Source of the DNA: Vibrio sp. FE10
Lineage (GTDB): Bacteria > Pseudomonadota > Gammaproteobacteria > Enterobacterales > Vibrionaceae
Direction of reading: 5' to 3'
DNA length: 64,000 nt
Assembly: GCF_030297155.1 (NCBI RefSeq)
Contig: NZ_AP028068.1
Coordinates: 1,426,001 to 1,490,000 of the forward strand
Shown: in pieces, positions 25,529 to 33,836 of the stretch
Numbering within the stretch: the first letter of the stretch is position 1
Layout: every line of letters starts with the position of its first letter
Notes under the pieces: generated by a model
What the model was told of the DNA's origin: nothing
The model's input: the letters and a program-made list of their open reading frames with translations, nothing else
Databases searched by the model: none
Translations under genes and position numbers: made by a program

Positions 25529-27676
25529 ATGACCACTCACACTCGTTTTAAGTATTCATCATTGGCAGTAGCGTTGCTCACTGCGTTTTCAGCGCAAGCG
25601 TTGGCGGAAGAAACCGTTACAGCGGCAGACTCGAATATCGAGACTGTCACTATTATGGGTAAAGCCTATCGTAATACAGCGACTAAGTCGGCACTTGAGC
25701 CAGAAGAGACGCCTCAAGGTATTACCGTTATTGATGAAGAACAGTTAGAGCAACGAGGTGTGAAGTCCCTCAACCAAGCGCTTAGATACGCGCCGGGTGT
25801 TGTAACCGAACAGAAGGGCGCATCAGTAACGATGTACGATACGTTCTCGATTCGTGGTTTCAGTAATAACCAAAGCTACTATGATGGCTTGGTGCTCCCG
25901 TTCCTAACAGGTTGGAACCTGCAACCTCAGATAGACCCTATTGCGATTCAGCAAGTTGAAGTGTTTAAAGGCCCTACGTCTGTGTTGTATGGATCGATGC
26001 CACCGGGTGGCATGGTCAACATGATCGCGAAGACACCGCAAGAAGATGGGTCTACAAAAGTTGGTGTATCTACAGGTTCAAGAAATCTGATGGAAGCGTC
26101 AATTGATACTTCAGGTCAGTTAGGCGACAGTGACTTTTCATATCGTTTGGTAGCGTTAGCTCGTAAACAAGACAGCCAAGTTGATAACGCAGAAGAAGAG
26201 CGTTATGTGATTGCTCCATCGTTAGATTGGCAGGTATCTGATAGAACACTTATTAACTTCAATCTTTACTATCAGAATGATCCGTCAATGGGTACTAACT
26301 CTGCAATGCCGCTTGAAGTGCTGAAGGCAAGTGATCCATCTGTGTCCATGGGCGACAAGAACTGGAGTACCTTTGAACGTGAAGTCTTGATGTTAGGCTA
26401 TAAGATCAATCATCAAATCAATGACAACTGGACTTTCCTTCAGAATGCTCGTTATTCCGATGCGTCGTTATATCAAGAAAACACCTACCATCGCGGTACG
26501 AATTTTAACGCAGCAACTGGTAGCTTAATTCGAAATGTGTACAGCACGGATGAAGACTCTCAAAGCTTTGTTATCGATAACCAAGTGTCAGGTCGTGTCG
26601 AGGTTGCTGGTTTAGAGCATAACTTATTGTTTGGTCTCGATTACCTAAAACTAACCGGCGACTCTTTGTACAAAGAGTTTGATGCAAACAGTAGTTTCGG
26701 TGATTTCAACGCATACAATCCGAATAACAGCCTTTTGGATAAAAGTCAGCTACAAGAGAATTATCGTGAATCACATGACATAACGACTGAACAACTGGGC
26801 CTGTATTTCCAAGATCAAGTTCGCTACGACGCGCTGGTTTTACTTGCTGGTGGACGTTACGACATGTTTAAAGCGAGTGACGATAAAACGAGCACTTACC
26901 CAACAAGCGATGGCACTGAAAAGGCCGATCACAACCAGTTCTCTTACCGCGTAGGCGCGTTGTATGAGTTAGATAATGGCATCTCTCCATTTGTAAGTTA
27001 CGCGACGAGCTTTGAGCCTGCAGCAGGTACTGATATCAACGGTAATTCGTTGAAGCCTCAGTTGGGTGAGCAAGTCGAACTCGGTGTGAAATACCTTTCT
27101 GCTGATATGGCACAGCAACTTACCGCATCATACTTTTACATTACTAAGAAAGACTCAATTGCTGCCGATCCATCAGATCCAACATATCGCTCTAAGATTC
27201 AGTTAGGTGAAGTACGTTCTCAAGGTGTGGAAGTCGAAGGCCGATGGTTTGTAACGGAAGATTGGGATGTGAACGCGAGCTACACCTATGTCGATATGGA
27301 AGTGACGGAAGATGCAAATCCTGAACTAGAAGGTACGACACCGATCTACGTACCAACACACGCTGCGAATCTCTGGAGCAATTACTATGTTTACGGTGGT
27401 GCTTTAGCCGGTACGCGTTGGAGTGCAGGCGCTCGTTACATGGGTGAAATGGAAATGGATGCAACAAACACTCAGGGCAAAGTACCGTCATACACGGTCG
27501 TCGATCTATCCGTGGGTTATGACCTAGGTGAGGCAAGCGAGACACTATCTGGTGCAACGGCTAACTTGTTGGTTAATAACCTATTTAATGAAGAGTATTA
27601 CACCTGTTACGACCAATCAAACTGCTGGTTCGGTGCGGAGCAGTCTGTAGAGCTAAGCGTGAACTATGAATTCTAA
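25529..27676 (+). CDS. fhuA: TonB-dependent hydroxamate siderophore receptor (FhuA-like)
   Basis: 715 residues. The signal peptide is residues 1-26 (LLTAFSAQALA). A TonB-box-like stretch follows (NIETVTIMG), then a plug domain at about 55-165 (TPQGITVIDEEQLEQRG, SIRGFSNNQSYYDGL, VEVFKGPTSVLYGSMPPGGM). A 22-stranded barrel ends with the aromatic C-terminus ELSVNYEF and EEYYTCYDQSNCWFGAEQSV, typical of the FhuA/FoxA/FpvA group. It imports ferric siderophore across the outer membrane with energy from TonB-ExbBD, which are not in the window. The neighbours FhuD, FhuB, FhuC and the FhuF-like reductase point to a hydroxamate (ferrichrome or ferrioxamine). The exact ligand cannot be told from sequence alone. 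Confidence 0.88.
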   Translation: MTTHTRFKYSSLAVALLTAFSAQALAEETVTAADSNIETVTIMGKAYRNTATKSALEPEETPQGITVIDEEQLEQRGVKSLNQALRYAPGVVTEQKGASVTMYDTFSIRGFSNNQSYYDGLVLPFLTGWNLQPQIDPIAIQQVEVFKGPTSVLYGSMPPGGMVNMIAKTPQEDGSTKVGVSTGSRNLMEASIDTSGQLGDSDFSYRLVALARKQDSQVDNAEEERYVIAPSLDWQVSDRTLINFNLYYQNDPSMGTNSAMPLEVLKASDPSVSMGDKNWSTFEREVLMLGYKINHQINDNWTFLQNARYSDASLYQENTYHRGTNFNAATGSLIRNVYSTDEDSQSFVIDNQVSGRVEVAGLEHNLLFGLDYLKLTGDSLYKEFDANSSFGDFNAYNPNNSLLDKSQLQENYRESHDITTEQLGLYFQDQVRYDALVLLAGGRYDMFKASDDKTSTYPTSDGTEKADHNQFSYRVGALYELDNGISPFVSYATSFEPAAGTDINGNSLKPQLGEQVELGVKYLSADMAQQLTASYFYITKKDSIAADPSDPTYRSKIQLGEVRSQGVEVEGRWFVTEDWDVNASYTYVDMEVTEDANPELEGTTPIYVPTHAANLWSNYYVYGGALAGTRWSAGARYMGEMEMDATNTQGKVPSYTVVDLSVGYDLGEASETLSGATANLLVNNLFNEEYYTCYDQSNCWFGAEQSVELSVNYEF

Positions 27677-27698
27677 CTAGGTTAGGGTTATCCATTTT

Positions 27699-27726
27699 AA
27701 AGCAGCCTAGTTAAGGCTGCTTTTGT
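27699..27726 (+). terminator. Terminator between the receptor gene and fhuD
   Basis: AAAGCAGCC-TAGTTAA-GGCTGCTTT followed by TG. It is moderately strong, so the receptor may be made in excess over FhuDB, or fhuD has a second promoter. Confidence 0.75.
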
Positions 27727-27767
27727 CGTTTGAAGAAATATAGAATTTAGATTGAGCAGGCAAAGAT

Positions 27768-28721
27768 ATGAGCTTAAAACCAATAGCTTCCCATTTTTCT
27801 AAAGCAAAGAATTTGAATACAAAGCTCGCGCTATCCATCTTAGCGAGTGCTTTATCGTTTAATGTGATGGCTAATTACCAAGTAGAAGACAGTGAGGGTG
27901 TTAAAACCCTTGAAGCTCAGCCTGTTAGAGTCGCGGCGCTGAACTGGGACATTGCAGAACAAGTTATCGAACTCGGTGTTACGCCAGTCGCGGTGCCTGA
28001 TATTGCAGCGTATAGCGATTGGGTTGTTCAACCTGCGATTCCTGAAGGCGTGGCGGATATTGGTACACGAACTGAACCTAATTTTTCTGCTTTGAAGAAG
28101 CTAAACCCAGATGTGATTCTTATCGCTTCTCCTCAGAAAGATCTTCAGGCGCGTCTTTCTGAAATTGCGCCCGTGCTTTACTACCAAACATACAGTGAGC
28201 AACACAGCAATGCGGCGGCGGCTATCGAGAACTTTAAGAAGATAGGTCAATTGCTTGGCAAAGAAGAACAAGCGAACAACAAACTGGCTGCGATGGATGA
28301 ACGTATCGCGGTTTTAAAAGCTGAACTGGATAAAGCGTATCCGGGCGATAAGCCGAAAGTCACCTCTTTCCGTTTTGCGAGCACCACCTCGGTGTTCATT
28401 TACGGCGATAATTCGATTCCGCAATATGCGCTTGAGCAGCTCGGTTTTGAAAATGCGATGGATCTGCCTGCGAGTCAGTGGGGCATCAGTCAAAAACGAA
28501 TGACTGAACTTAAGAACGTCAAGGGTGGCATTGCGCTTTACTTTGAACCTTTCCCATATCAAGAAAAACTAGATCGTTCACCTATCTGGAAGAGCATGCC
28601 TTTCGTTCGTAATGGTCAATTTAGCCCCGTTGCAGCAAGTTGGAGCTACGGCGGTGCAATGTCGATTTTGTATAACGCAGAAGCGATGGCGCAATCGCTG
28701 TTGACGTTAGCGGAGCAGTAA
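27768..28721 (+). CDS. fhuD: Iron-hydroxamate periplasmic binding protein FhuD
   Basis: 317 residues with a signal peptide ending near FNVMA. It has the class III binding-protein form: RVAALNWDIAEQVIELGVTP, PDVILIASPQ, LYYQTYSEQH, a long connecting helix, and EPFPYQEKLDRSPIWKSM. It binds the siderophore in the periplasm and delivers it to FhuB. It lies 91 bp after the receptor gene and shares the base of its TAA stop with the ATG of fhuB (TAATG). Length and order match FhuD of gamma-proteobacteria. Confidence 0.9.
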   Translation: MSLKPIASHFSKAKNLNTKLALSILASALSFNVMANYQVEDSEGVKTLEAQPVRVAALNWDIAEQVIELGVTPVAVPDIAAYSDWVVQPAIPEGVADIGTRTEPNFSALKKLNPDVILIASPQKDLQARLSEIAPVLYYQTYSEQHSNAAAAIENFKKIGQLLGKEEQANNKLAAMDERIAVLKAELDKAYPGDKPKVTSFRFASTTSVFIYGDNSIPQYALEQLGFENAMDLPASQWGISQKRMTELKNVKGGIALYFEPFPYQEKLDRSPIWKSMPFVRNGQFSPVAASWSYGGAMSILYNAEAMAQSLLTLAEQ

Positions 28722-30715
28722 TGAAATCCAGTGGTTTGATGATGGTGGCGGTGTTATTTATCGCCGCCCTTGTTCATTTATGGTTAGGCCAGTCTGAATT
28801 TGGCCCTATCGGTGAGTTGTTCCAACAAGTCTCACAGATCAATGACAGCGCGACATTCAACTCAATGGTCGATGAATCATTCGAGCTGATGGCGCTAATC
28901 TATGTCAACTTGCCACGTTTAGTAATGGCGGTTTTGGTTGGTGGAACACTCGGTACCATAGGTAGTTTGTTCCAACAGTTAACGCAGAACCGCATGATGT
29001 CTCCGCTTACTTTAGGCACATCATCAGGCGCATGGCTTGGTCTGGTCATTCTGAATGTGGTCGCGCCGATGTTGGTCGCTCAATATTCAGTTTGGTTTGC
29101 GCTGATTGGGGCGCTGCTTGCAATGGGGCTTATCGTTTCCATTGTTGGCATCAAAAATATGAGTGGTTTACCGATTGTCTTGGCGGGGATGGCGGTGAAT
29201 TTATTACTAGGGGCATTTGCGACCGCGATTATCTTGCTCAACGACCAGTATGCGCAGAACTTGTTCGTATGGGGAGCGGGCGATCTAGGACAGAACGGTT
29301 GGGAACAAGTACTTTGGCTGATGCCCAAGTTACTGCCGATCTTCGCCATCTTCTTATTGGCGCCAAGAGTCCTGACTCTGCTTTCGATCGGTGCTGAAGG
29401 GGCTGCCGCGCGTGGTCTTAACATCGGCACGACCTTCTTTGTGTTGATGGCGATTGGTGTTTGGCTGGCTTCTGTATCGATTACCTCAGTGGGCGTGATC
29501 AGCTTTATTGGCTTGATTGCGCCAAATATCGCGAGACATTTAGGTTTCTTAAAGGCGAAATCTGAACTCATCGCAAGTTGTGTATTAGGTGCGCTATTAC
29601 TTTGTGTCACCGACAGTTTGGCGATCTTCTTAGCGCAGTGGTCTTTGGACATGATTCCAACAGGGACAGCAACTGCAGTGATTGGTGCTCCAGCGTTGAT
29701 CATTATTGCTCGCAAGCAAATGTCTGCTCAAGACCAGCTATTTTTCTCGATGCCTAAAGGTCCGAAGTCTATTTCATCTTTGGCTTACTTCTTGTTGGGC
29801 TCGATGATCCTTGGGTTGCTGGCGTTGAGTACATTGTCACAACCTTCTTCAGATATGGGCTACTTCGTTATCCCAGATGCATTTGAATGGTCGATTCGTT
29901 GGCCGAGAATGTTAACGGCGATATTCGCTGGTGGCGGCTTGGCGGTGGCTGGCGTCATATTACAAAGATTGGTCTACAACCCGCTTGCAAGTCCAGACAT
30001 TCTTGGCGTGTCGGCAGGAGCGGTTCTAGCGTTGATTTTCAGTAGCCTGTTTATGGGCTACTCGATTCACTCGCTAAGCCCATGGGTTGCGTTTTTAGGA
30101 AGTGCGATAGCACTCTGTTTGTTGCTGTTCCTTGGCAAGAAGCATCAGTTTGCACCGTCTATTCTAATCCTGACAGGTATCTCGCTAACCGCAGTACTGG
30201 AAGCCTTGGTGCAATTTTCTCTAACGCGAGTAGGTGAGGGGAAATACACCTTATTGGCTTGGTTGGCAGGCTCTACCTATCGTGTTGAACCTGATGCAGC
30301 AATGATCATGGCTATCGTGATCACCGTTTGTATTGGAGGTGCTTTACTGTTGAGTCGCTGGGTGACGTTAATTGCTACAGGCCGACAGTTCGCTAGCGCT
30401 CGAGGGCTGAATATCAACATCGCTTATGTGGCTCTGCTGTGTATTGTCGCGGTGTTATGTTCGATGGTCACAACCACCATGGGACCAGTTGCTTTTGTTG
30501 GCTTATTAGCACCACATATTGCAGCCATGGTTGGTGCTCGCTTGGTTCGTGAACAGATCATCTTATCGTTTTTGATTGGTGCGGCACTGATGTTATTCGC
30601 CGACTGGTTAGGGCAAGTAGTTGTCTTCCCAGCACAACTTGCGGCAGGAACACTAGTTTCCATAATTGGTGGTAGTTACTTCATCTTCTTGTTACTAAAA
30701 TCTCGAAGAACTTAA
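28721..30715 (+). CDS. fhuB: Iron-hydroxamate permease FhuB (double length)
   Basis: 664 residues, two fused FecCD-type permease halves of about 320 residues each, with roughly 20 membrane spans in total. The first half has LPRLVMAVLVGGTLGTIGSL and GLIAPNIARHLG; the second has WPRMLTAIFAGGGLAVAGVI and GLLAPHIAAMVG. The latter pair of GLxAPHxA stretches are the ATPase-contacting loops. Such a tandem arrangement is the hallmark of FhuB, whereas other siderophore permeases are dimers of single-length proteins. It follows fhuD with 1-bp overlap. It works with FhuC, encoded leftward at 22571. Confidence 0.93.
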   Translation: MKSSGLMMVAVLFIAALVHLWLGQSEFGPIGELFQQVSQINDSATFNSMVDESFELMALIYVNLPRLVMAVLVGGTLGTIGSLFQQLTQNRMMSPLTLGTSSGAWLGLVILNVVAPMLVAQYSVWFALIGALLAMGLIVSIVGIKNMSGLPIVLAGMAVNLLLGAFATAIILLNDQYAQNLFVWGAGDLGQNGWEQVLWLMPKLLPIFAIFLLAPRVLTLLSIGAEGAAARGLNIGTTFFVLMAIGVWLASVSITSVGVISFIGLIAPNIARHLGFLKAKSELIASCVLGALLLCVTDSLAIFLAQWSLDMIPTGTATAVIGAPALIIIARKQMSAQDQLFFSMPKGPKSISSLAYFLLGSMILGLLALSTLSQPSSDMGYFVIPDAFEWSIRWPRMLTAIFAGGGLAVAGVILQRLVYNPLASPDILGVSAGAVLALIFSSLFMGYSIHSLSPWVAFLGSAIALCLLLFLGKKHQFAPSILILTGISLTAVLEALVQFSLTRVGEGKYTLLAWLAGSTYRVEPDAAMIMAIVITVCIGGALLLSRWVTLIATGRQFASARGLNINIAYVALLCIVAVLCSMVTTTMGPVAFVGLLAPHIAAMVGARLVREQIILSFLIGAALMLFADWLGQVVVFPAQLAAGTLVSIIGGSYFIFLLLKSRRT

Positions 30716-30787
30716 GTTTATAGTTAGTAGATTGATAGCCAGTCAGTAGATTAATAACAAGTCTCTTTATCAATCGAAACAAACATT

Positions 30788-30826
30788 AAGGCAGTGATTG
30801 GAGCTCTCCATCACTGCCTTTTTTAT
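30788..30826 (+). terminator. Terminator after fhuB
   Basis: AAGGCAGTGAT, an 11-nt spacer and ATCACTGCCTT with a TTTTTT tail. Confidence 0.92.
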
Positions 30827-30947
30827 TGGGCTTTGTGTTTCCTAGACAAAGTGTTAGCCAACACAGATCTCGCTTCTAAAGCGTCAATTTTGCATATGTG
30901 ATTAAGATGGCTACGCTAAAGGTCTGACCACCTAATTGGATAACCAA

Positions 30948-31760
30948 ATGCCTGAACTCGAACGCCTCACTTGTTCCATTGATGAAAACCAGATCGCAAC
31001 GGTTGTGTTGAATCGCCCTGATAAGCTGAATGCCATTGATATGGCGATGTTCCAAGGGGTGAACAACATGGTGGATCAGCTGAAAAAGAACACCGAGATT
31101 CGCGCCGTGATAGTGAAGGGCAATGGGGCCGACTTTTGTTCAGGGCTTGATATTAAATCTCTGTTGACCAGTAAGTCTGGCGCAATGAAGCTTTTGTTCA
31201 AATGGTTTCCTACATTGCCAAATGCAGCGCAGTGCTTTTCGCTGGGTTGGCGAGATATTCCGTGTCCCGTTATTTTTGCGATTCATGGTCGTTGTTGGGG
31301 AGGTGGTTTGCAATTGGTCAGTGGTGGCGACTTTAGAATCGCTAGCCCAGATGCCAATTTCTCGATACTAGAAGCGAAATGGGGTTTGATTCCTGACATG
31401 GGCGGTGCAATCGCTTTTAGAGAGTTGATGCGCAAAGATCACACCTTAGAAATGGCAATGACCGCTAAAGTGATTGATAGCGAAACGGCAAAGGAATATG
31501 GACTTGTGACTAAAATTGCAGAAGATCCTTATGCAGAAGCTTATGCCTTGGCACTCGAGTGCGCGAACCGATCGCCAGATGTGGTTGCTGCCAATAAAAA
31601 ACTCTACAACAAAACGTGGTGGTCTAGCCCCGGTATCGCCTTGTTTTACGAGACTTGGTACCAGATTAAAGTGGGGTTAGGTAAGAACAGGGCGATTGCC
31701 GCTCAGCGTGAAATTCATCGCGACAAACCACGCGCTTATGTGGCTAGGAAGTTTAAATAG
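30948..31760 (+). CDS. Crotonase/enoyl-CoA hydratase family protein
   Basis: About 270 residues. It has the crotonase fold with oxyanion-hole stretches VIVKGNGADFCSGLDIKSL and AIHGRCWGGGLQLVSGGDFR. The active-site helix is followed by EAKWGLIPDMGG, which carries a Glu and the Asp-Met-Gly-Gly turn typical of enoyl-CoA hydratases. Substrate and exact reaction (hydration or isomerisation of acyl-CoA) are not fixed by sequence alone. The frame starts at TTG 30936; ATG at 30948 has GGA 8 bases upstream and is preferred. It precedes a FadL-type porin, which would fit fatty-acid uptake and degradation, but no other fad gene is close. Confidence 0.85.
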   Translation: MPELERLTCSIDENQIATVVLNRPDKLNAIDMAMFQGVNNMVDQLKKNTEIRAVIVKGNGADFCSGLDIKSLLTSKSGAMKLLFKWFPTLPNAAQCFSLGWRDIPCPVIFAIHGRCWGGGLQLVSGGDFRIASPDANFSILEAKWGLIPDMGGAIAFRELMRKDHTLEMAMTAKVIDSETAKEYGLVTKIAEDPYAEAYALALECANRSPDVVAANKKLYNKTWWSSPGIALFYETWYQIKVGLGKNRAIAAQREIHRDKPRAYVARKFK

Positions 31761-31841
31761 TATTTGTACAGGAATAATCGATATTCCCTTTGTTTATGGT
31801 GCTTTGCGGTAACCTTAGCGCAATTTAATGTCTAAGGCTGA

Positions 31842-33035
31842 ATGAGCACCCTGATGAACAAAACTTTTACCTACTCTCTAGCTGCCACCGCAATCTTTAC
31901 AAGTCTAAACGCTTTCGCAAGTGGCCTGTTTTTACAAGAAGCCGTTGTTGCCAACGCTGGTACTGCTGGCGCTGGTGATGGTGTCTATACTCGCTCTGCT
32001 GCTGCGATGTGGACGAACCCTGCCACCATGTCTCATATGGGCGAAAGCAAAACGACCATCAATACCATGGCGTTTGATCTTGAGATGCAATATCAAGACA
32101 ACCTAGATTCAAGTGATAGCGGTAAAGCTCATTCAGTTATGCCGTCATTTGGTGCGTTCCATGCTCACCAAGTGACGGACAAATTACACCTTGGTATCGC
32201 TCTCGGTGCTGTAGGTGGCTCTAGCCTTGATTACGGCAGTGAATGGGCGGGAGCTGGGCTTCTAGAGGATATCACCCTAACCGCAATGCAAGTGAACCCA
32301 TCACTGAGCTACAAATTGAACGATCAGTGGTCTGTAGGCGCAGGTGTGCAATTCAGCTGGGGTGCATTCCAACAAACAACATCTGGATTTACAGCAAAAC
32401 AAGACACTGATTGGGCTTATGGCTATAACCTTGGTGTAATGTACACACCTACAGATAAACTTAAACTAGGTGCGAGTTACCGCTCGAAGCTAGAGCATGA
32501 ATTCAATAATGAGTTAAAAGGTTCACTGCCTGGTAACAATCGCTCTCTGTCGACAGACCTAGCGCTGCCTGAGATCGTTGATTTAAGCGCAAGCTATGCA
32601 TTGAACTCTCAACTTGACTTACTTGCTAGTATTCAGTTCCACCGTTGGAGTGAGTGGGATGAGACCGTTTTAGATTTTGGGGTGACCGCCAAAGATGGAA
32701 TCCCAATCAAACGTGATTGGGATGATGTTTGGAAGTTTGCAGTTGGCGCTGACTACCAATTGAATTCAGATTGGCGTTTAAAAGCAGGCTTCTCTTATGA
32801 AACCTCGCCACAAGACGATCCTTCAATGCAATGGGTTGACCTTCCAGTGGGCGAACAGTATCGCTACTCAGTGGGTGCATCTACCTATTGGGACGACATC
32901 TTAATTGATGTGTTTTACGAGTATGCTGATCTGGGTTCAGTTGAAATGGATCGTGATGGTCCTACTGGACGCAATCTCCTTAATGGTTCGTTCGATGGTC
33001 GTATCCACTTCGTTGGCGTTAGCGCGACCTTCTAA
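31842..33035 (+). CDS. FadL/OmpP1-type outer membrane porin
   Basis: 397 residues with a signal peptide ending near LNAFA and the mature N-terminus SGLFLQEAVVANAGTAGAG, the FadL plug (E. coli FadL begins AGFQLNEFSSSGLGRAYSG). A 14-stranded barrel then ends HFVGVSATF with the terminal Phe used by the barrel assembly machinery. It would carry long-chain fatty acids or other hydrophobic molecules through the outer membrane. The frame starts ATG 31842 with AAGG 4 bases upstream; ATG at 31854 is an alternative. The stop overlaps the next gene by one base, and that next gene also encodes an outer-membrane barrel. Confidence 0.88.
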   Translation: MSTLMNKTFTYSLAATAIFTSLNAFASGLFLQEAVVANAGTAGAGDGVYTRSAAAMWTNPATMSHMGESKTTINTMAFDLEMQYQDNLDSSDSGKAHSVMPSFGAFHAHQVTDKLHLGIALGAVGGSSLDYGSEWAGAGLLEDITLTAMQVNPSLSYKLNDQWSVGAGVQFSWGAFQQTTSGFTAKQDTDWAYGYNLGVMYTPTDKLKLGASYRSKLEHEFNNELKGSLPGNNRSLSTDLALPEIVDLSASYALNSQLDLLASIQFHRWSEWDETVLDFGVTAKDGIPIKRDWDDVWKFAVGADYQLNSDWRLKAGFSYETSPQDDPSMQWVDLPVGEQYRYSVGASTYWDDILIDVFYEYADLGSVEMDRDGPTGRNLLNGSFDGRIHFVGVSATF

Positions 33036-33724
33036 TGACATTACGTAATCTATTAATTGTTAGTTCGGTCATCCTAGGCTCAACGGGTGTTTTGGCTGAA
33101 GAGAAGCACCCAGATGATCCGACTAAGATCGTAACCAAAGCAGGCGTTGCTTATAACGAAGAGCTTAAGTTCTCGGGTTCAATCGGGCTTGATGAAGCGC
33201 GAATGATCAACGCTCGCGTTAACGCAGACGGTGAAGAGTGGCGAGTGGGCGGTTCATGGCTATTGCCTTTGGGGATCGTCAATTTCAACTTTAGTCGCTC
33301 TGAATACGACAACGATGCTTACAAGAATAACTACAGTATCGGGACATTTGTTCCGTTGAGTTATTTCGATATTGAGCCGTTCGGATGGCAAATCTTCCCG
33401 ATGGCTGGCTACAGCTATAATGATGGTGAAGTAGCGGTGTTCGATGACCAAAATGTGGGTTCTGATTATGTATTGATGCCGAGTTCAACGCATGGTGGTT
33501 ATATTGGTGCGTTTGGCTTAAAAACGATTACTGATGAATGGTCCATTATGGGCTTTGGCGGTGGTTCAATGGGTTCTGATGATTATTCAGGTTATTGGAC
33601 TGGAGTTGGTGCCAGCTACAAATTGAGTGACGCCCAGTCGTTCAATTTCTTCACTATTTTTGCTGAGGATGACTTCGGTGAGAATAACAGTGTCGGCGCT
33701 TCTTATACCTACGAGTTCAACTAG
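33035..33724 (+). CDS. Outer-membrane beta-barrel protein, FadL companion
   Basis: 229 residues, start coupled to the fadL-type stop (TAATG). Signal peptide MTLRNLLIVSSVILGSTGVLA. The mature part is a run of alternating strands (ARMINARVNADGEEWRVGGS, GWQIFPMAGYSYNDGEVAVF, GAFGLKTITDEWSIMGFGGG) ending YTYEFN. It may be an 8- to 10-stranded barrel. No enzyme motif such as that of PagP/PagL is seen. It may function with the FadL protein, but I do not recognise the family. Confidence 0.75.
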   Translation: MTLRNLLIVSSVILGSTGVLAEEKHPDDPTKIVTKAGVAYNEELKFSGSIGLDEARMINARVNADGEEWRVGGSWLLPLGIVNFNFSRSEYDNDAYKNNYSIGTFVPLSYFDIEPFGWQIFPMAGYSYNDGEVAVFDDQNVGSDYVLMPSSTHGGYIGAFGLKTITDEWSIMGFGGGSMGSDDYSGYWTGVGASYKLSDAQSFNFFTIFAEDDFGENNSVGASYTYEFN

Positions 33725-33753
33725 TAGTTATCCCGCTTCTACATAAATAAAGA

Positions 33754-33795
33754 GCTGAGTGTATGACCACCGATTTAGGTGAACTTACACTCAGC
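33754..33795. terminator. Inverted repeat between convergent genes
   Basis: GCTGAGTGTA at 33754 pairs with TACACTCAGC at 33786, with a small inner dyad (CACC/GGTG). It lies between the convergent barrel gene and the leftward aspartate decarboxylase gene. Confidence 0.6.
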
Positions 33796-33836
33796 ACTTA
33801 TTACTTCCCTATTAGATTCTCAGCTGTTGAATAGCG

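Noticed and set aside
29080..29715. Leftward 211-codon frame opposite fhuB
   Set aside because: It is antisense to a certain membrane protein gene. Long reverse frames are common there because of codon bias in GC-richer hydrophobic regions.
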